Positions 61,809-64,000 of a stretch of 64,000 nt of DNA are shown here, piece by piece. Location: positions 124,001 to 188,000 of the forward strand of contig NZ_JAPDDR010000010.1 in assembly GCF_025950095.1 (NCBI RefSeq), in the 5' to 3' direction. Made by a program: the position numbers and the translations under genes. The stretch's first letter is position 1. Every line of letters begins with the position of its first letter. The stretch is from Luteolibacter rhizosphaerae. GTDB taxonomy: Bacteria > Verrucomicrobiota > Verrucomicrobiia > Verrucomicrobiales > Akkermansiaceae. A model generated the notes under the pieces. It saw nothing but the letters and a program-made list of their open reading frames with translations. It did not search any database and was not told the origin of the DNA.

Positions 61809-64000
61809 TCAGAGCGGCGAGACCGCGAGACGAAGGAAGAGACGCCCAACCGGTTGGCTGGTGCTCGTGGCTACCGAAGCGCCGCCTCCGGCCGGGATGG
61901 CGGTGCAGGTGACCTTCAGACCGCTGGCCGGGCCGTCCACACCATCCGCAGCATACCAAGCGGAGAGATCGGAGGACCACTCGTAGGCAGCTTCAAGATC
62001 CGCAGGAGGATCCGGGTTCAGCGAATGGCTGAAGCTGAAACTCGTGCCGCCACCCGTCAGACCGCCGAGACCGGGGTTGAAGACACCGGGGTTGCTACCG
62101 AGCCATGCCTCGACTCCATTGGCCAGACCGTCGCCATCCGGATCATCCTGAAAGCCATGCTCGGAGGGATCGATACCGAAGGCGGGATTCGCGATCCACT
62201 GGCTGAAGCCCTGCTCGTTCAAGCCGAGCGCTTCGATGCCGTTGAACCAAGTGGCCGCCATCTTGTCGTAGCCATCGTTGTCCGGGTGGTTGATGCCGTT
62301 CGAAAACAGCGATTGATCGATCGAGGCAAGGTTCGCGGGATTGGTCAGGAAGTTCGCATACTGGTCCACGCGGGTCACCTTCTTGCCCTGCGCCTGGAAG
62401 CCGGGCACCAGGGTGTTCCGGATCCATGCATTGTAGTCCACGATGCCCTGCTCGTAGTTGTACTTCGGCATGATCTCCGCGACGATGAGGTGGAGGTCCG
62501 GCTTCGTGCTGGTGATGGTTTGGACCAGCGTTTCGAGGCCGTTGCGATCCTGCGAGTTCGTGCCGATCTTGAGCAAGATCACGTCCGGATCGCTCGTGGC
62601 GAGCCAGCTCAGGATGTTCGCATTCAGGAAGCTGGCGGTCTGGCCGCCGTAGCCATTGTGCGCGTTCTGGCCGAGTGCCGCGAGATCCGCCGGAGGGGTG
62701 CCCGCGGTGTGGTTGAGCAGCTCGCCGGATTGACCGACGAAGAGGAAGTCGTAGCCCGCGGCATTCAGGCGATTGTACAAACCACTACGGTAGCCGTACC
62801 AGTACGGCTCGTTCCACACCGGGTTATCGGTGTAGCCCGCGGTGATCGAGTCACCCATCGCCATGATGCGGAGCCGCTTGGCCCCGGTGGTGAAGTTCCA
62901 GGTGCTGTCATCCGCGATCCCGGCGAAGGCGTTCAGGAAGTGATCCTGCACGGCCCCGGCATCGATGCGGACCGCATAGCGTGTGCTCGGGGAGAGCTTC
63001 GGGGAGGGCGTGATCCGCAGTTGATTCCCCACCACCGCGATCTGCGAATCGCTCACGGAGATCACCGTTTCCGCCGAGGTATCCAGATTGCGCAGTCGGA
63101 TCCCGCCGAAGCCGGGAGTAATGGTCTCATCGAAGCTCGCCACCAGCGAGGCATCGGGAGATACCGCCGTGGCATTGTCCAGCGGGCTGAGCGTGGTGAG
63201 GGAGGGCGGCGTGCCATTGTCCACCGGAGCTGCGGAGGGTTCGCCGAAGACGTCGAGCTCCCGCCAGACGAAGGCGCCGGCATTCGCGCCGTTGTTCACC
63301 TGGTTCGCCGTGAAGCGGATCGCTTCGATCCCGGTGGCCAGCAGCGGCCCGGGACCGGCGAGCACCACCTTGGTCGCGCCGTTCGCACCCGCGCTGATCG
63401 GCTGGTAGTTCACCGTGGCCAGGGTCGTGTAGTTCCCCCCGATCGGCTTCACCTCCACGGTCCAGGCTTGATTGCCGAAGGCGGCATTCACCCAGGACGC
63501 GAGCGACTGGATCGAGAAGATGTCGAAGCCTGTGCCATTCACCCCCGCTCCGAGCTGATACTCCGCGGTGGCACCCACGGTCGTCCATGCACCGTCCACG
63601 TTATTGCCTGCGGCGGCGAAGTCCCGGCCATAGACGCCGTCCGAAAGCTCTGCCGGGCTCGCGCCGTTGCCCGTGTTCCAACCGGTGGTGAGAGGCGTGA
63701 TCTCATGCAGCAGATCGGTAGCGCTGGCCTCTGCGGCGTAGTTCAGATCGAGCGGCGAGACCTCCTTCGAGTCCGGGGGCGCGGTCGAGAAGTTCCATGT
63801 CGTATCATCGGCGATGCCCGCGAAAGGATTGCCGCTGGCGTCCAGCACCACCCCGGCATCCAAGCGCAGGGCATACTGCGCGGAATGCGTGAGCAGCACT
63901 CCCGCACGGATCGCGAGCGTGCGGCCCGAGACACTCACCCGCGGGTCCGGGAGCGTGATCACCGTCTGCGAGCTGGCGCTAAGATCCTTCAGCGTGATGC
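61809..64000 (-). CDS. Secreted SGNH-hydrolase with Ig-like modules (5' end outside window)
   Basis: The frame is open to the right edge, so the start is beyond 64000. The visible part carries the end of an Ig-like (Big5-type) domain, a carbohydrate-binding-like segment (about 90-230 from the GTG at 63962), a second Ig-like domain (about 240-355), and then an SGNH/GDSL hydrolase: MAMGDSITAGYTDNP with the Ser nucleophile, GGQTASFLNANILSW, ILLKIGTNSQDRNGLE with the conserved Asn, and DGYDKMAATWF where the motif V Asp-x-x-His may be NGINHPDNDG. The tail has FQDDPDGDGLANGVEAWLGS and the lineage C-terminus. It probably deacetylates or de-esterifies polysaccharide outside the cell. Confidence 0.82.
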   Translation of the reverse strand, partial: ITLKDLSASSQTVITLPDPRVSVSGRTLAIRAGVLLTHSAQYALRLDAGVVLDASGNPFAGIADDTTWNFSTAPPDSKEVSPLDLNYAAEASATDLLHEITPLTTGWNTGNGASPAELSDGVYGRDFAAAGNNVDGAWTTVGATAEYQLGAGVNGTGFDIFSIQSLASWVNAAFGNQAWTVEVKPIGGNYTTLATVNYQPISAGANGATKVVLAGPGPLLATGIEAIRFTANQVNNGANAGAFVWRELDVFGEPSAAPVDNGTPPSLTTLSPLDNATAVSPDASLVASFDETITPGFGGIRLRNLDTSAETVISVSDSQIAVVGNQLRITPSPKLSPSTRYAVRIDAGAVQDHFLNAFAGIADDSTWNFTTGAKRLRIMAMGDSITAGYTDNPVWNEPYWYGYRSGLYNRLNAAGYDFLFVGQSGELLNHTAGTPPADLAALGQNAHNGYGGQTASFLNANILSWLATSDPDVILLKIGTNSQDRNGLETLVQTITSTKPDLHLIVAEIMPKYNYEQGIVDYNAWIRNTLVPGFQAQGKKVTRVDQYANFLTNPANLASIDQSLFSNGINHPDNDGYDKMAATWFNGIEALGLNEQGFSQWIANPAFGIDPSEHGFQDDPDGDGLANGVEAWLGSNPGVFNPGLGGLTGGGTSFSFSHSLNPDPPADLEAAYEWSSDLSAWYAADGVDGPASGLKVTCTAIPAGGGASVATSTSQPVGRLFLRLAVSPL

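Overview
The window is a GC-rich bacterial chromosome segment, most likely from a verrucomicrobium of the Luteolibacter/Haloferula type. This placement is inferred from several things: very large secreted proteins built from glucose/sorbosone-dehydrogenase, concanavalin-like and 'DSDGDG' calcium-binding modules that end in a YR(I/V)-x-SS-x-(D/S)-L/M...W...FYR tail; a GreA factor fused to a long N-terminal region, as in other PVC bacteria; sparse Shine-Dalgarno signals; and a normal set of housekeeping genes. No phage, insertion sequence, CRISPR array, rRNA or tRNA was recognised.

Layout. 1-7.2 kb: the tail of an unknown gene, a small membrane protein, a giant secreted PQQ-type sugar dehydrogenase, and DoxX, GNAT, SHD1-esterase and zinc-ribbon membrane proteins. 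7.3-11.3 kb: a secreted GH78 alpha-L-rhamnosidase carrying three tandem DUF3395-like repeats and broken by a 1-nt frameshift. 11.3-17.6 kb: a leftward run of GH75-chitosanase-like protein, free-methionine-sulfoxide reductase, SRPBCC protein, trpD, a Na+/solute symporter and a thioredoxin-fold protein. 17.7-24 kb: a frameshifted parallel beta-helix protein, a sugar-dehydrogenase/cytochrome-like fusion and a secreted protein of unknown function. 24-28.6 kb: moeB-rhodanese, rodA, an NTF2-like protein, rpsP and prfA. 28.6-33.3 kb: a secreted calcium-binding protein, then a leftward block dksA-like / rpmG / rpsR / folE2 in which every member is of a form that lacks a complete structural zinc site or belongs to a family known as a zinc-independent substitute. 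33.5-35.8 kb: scpB, pheA and an orphan Imm53-like immunity gene. 36-40.4 kb: hisD and a haem-copper-oxidase assembly operon (ctaB, two SCO-like genes, DUF420). 40.7-48 kb: a GAF/PAS5/histidine-kinase/receiver hybrid, eno and the GreA fusion. 48-49.7 kb: an overlapping ECF sigma / anti-sigma-like / PDZ operon. 49.9-54 kb: lipoprotein msrA, a damaged DUF7684-like gene, a NUDIX-like protein, cobB and an aldo/keto reductase. 54-59.8 kb: a DUF432 plus MscS pair, a hypothetical protein, and the ligase-associated helicase plus PdeM pair. 59.8-64 kb: a divergent HxlR / qorB pair, a DUF3592 protein and a secreted SGNH hydrolase that runs off the right edge.

How the genes work together. Much of the window serves extracellular polysaccharide and sugar use (two GSDH proteins, rhamnosidase, beta-helix protein, GH75-like protein, SGNH esterase, symporter). 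Two of these genes each carry a single 1-nt frameshift, so either real decay or an assembly error must be settled. The items most worth following up are the zinc-sparing-looking folE2-rpsR-rpmG-dksA block, the repeat-bearing rhamnosidase, the REP-like hairpin repeat found directly upstream of two start codons, the DUF432-MscS pair, and the sigma/anti-sigma/PDZ unit.
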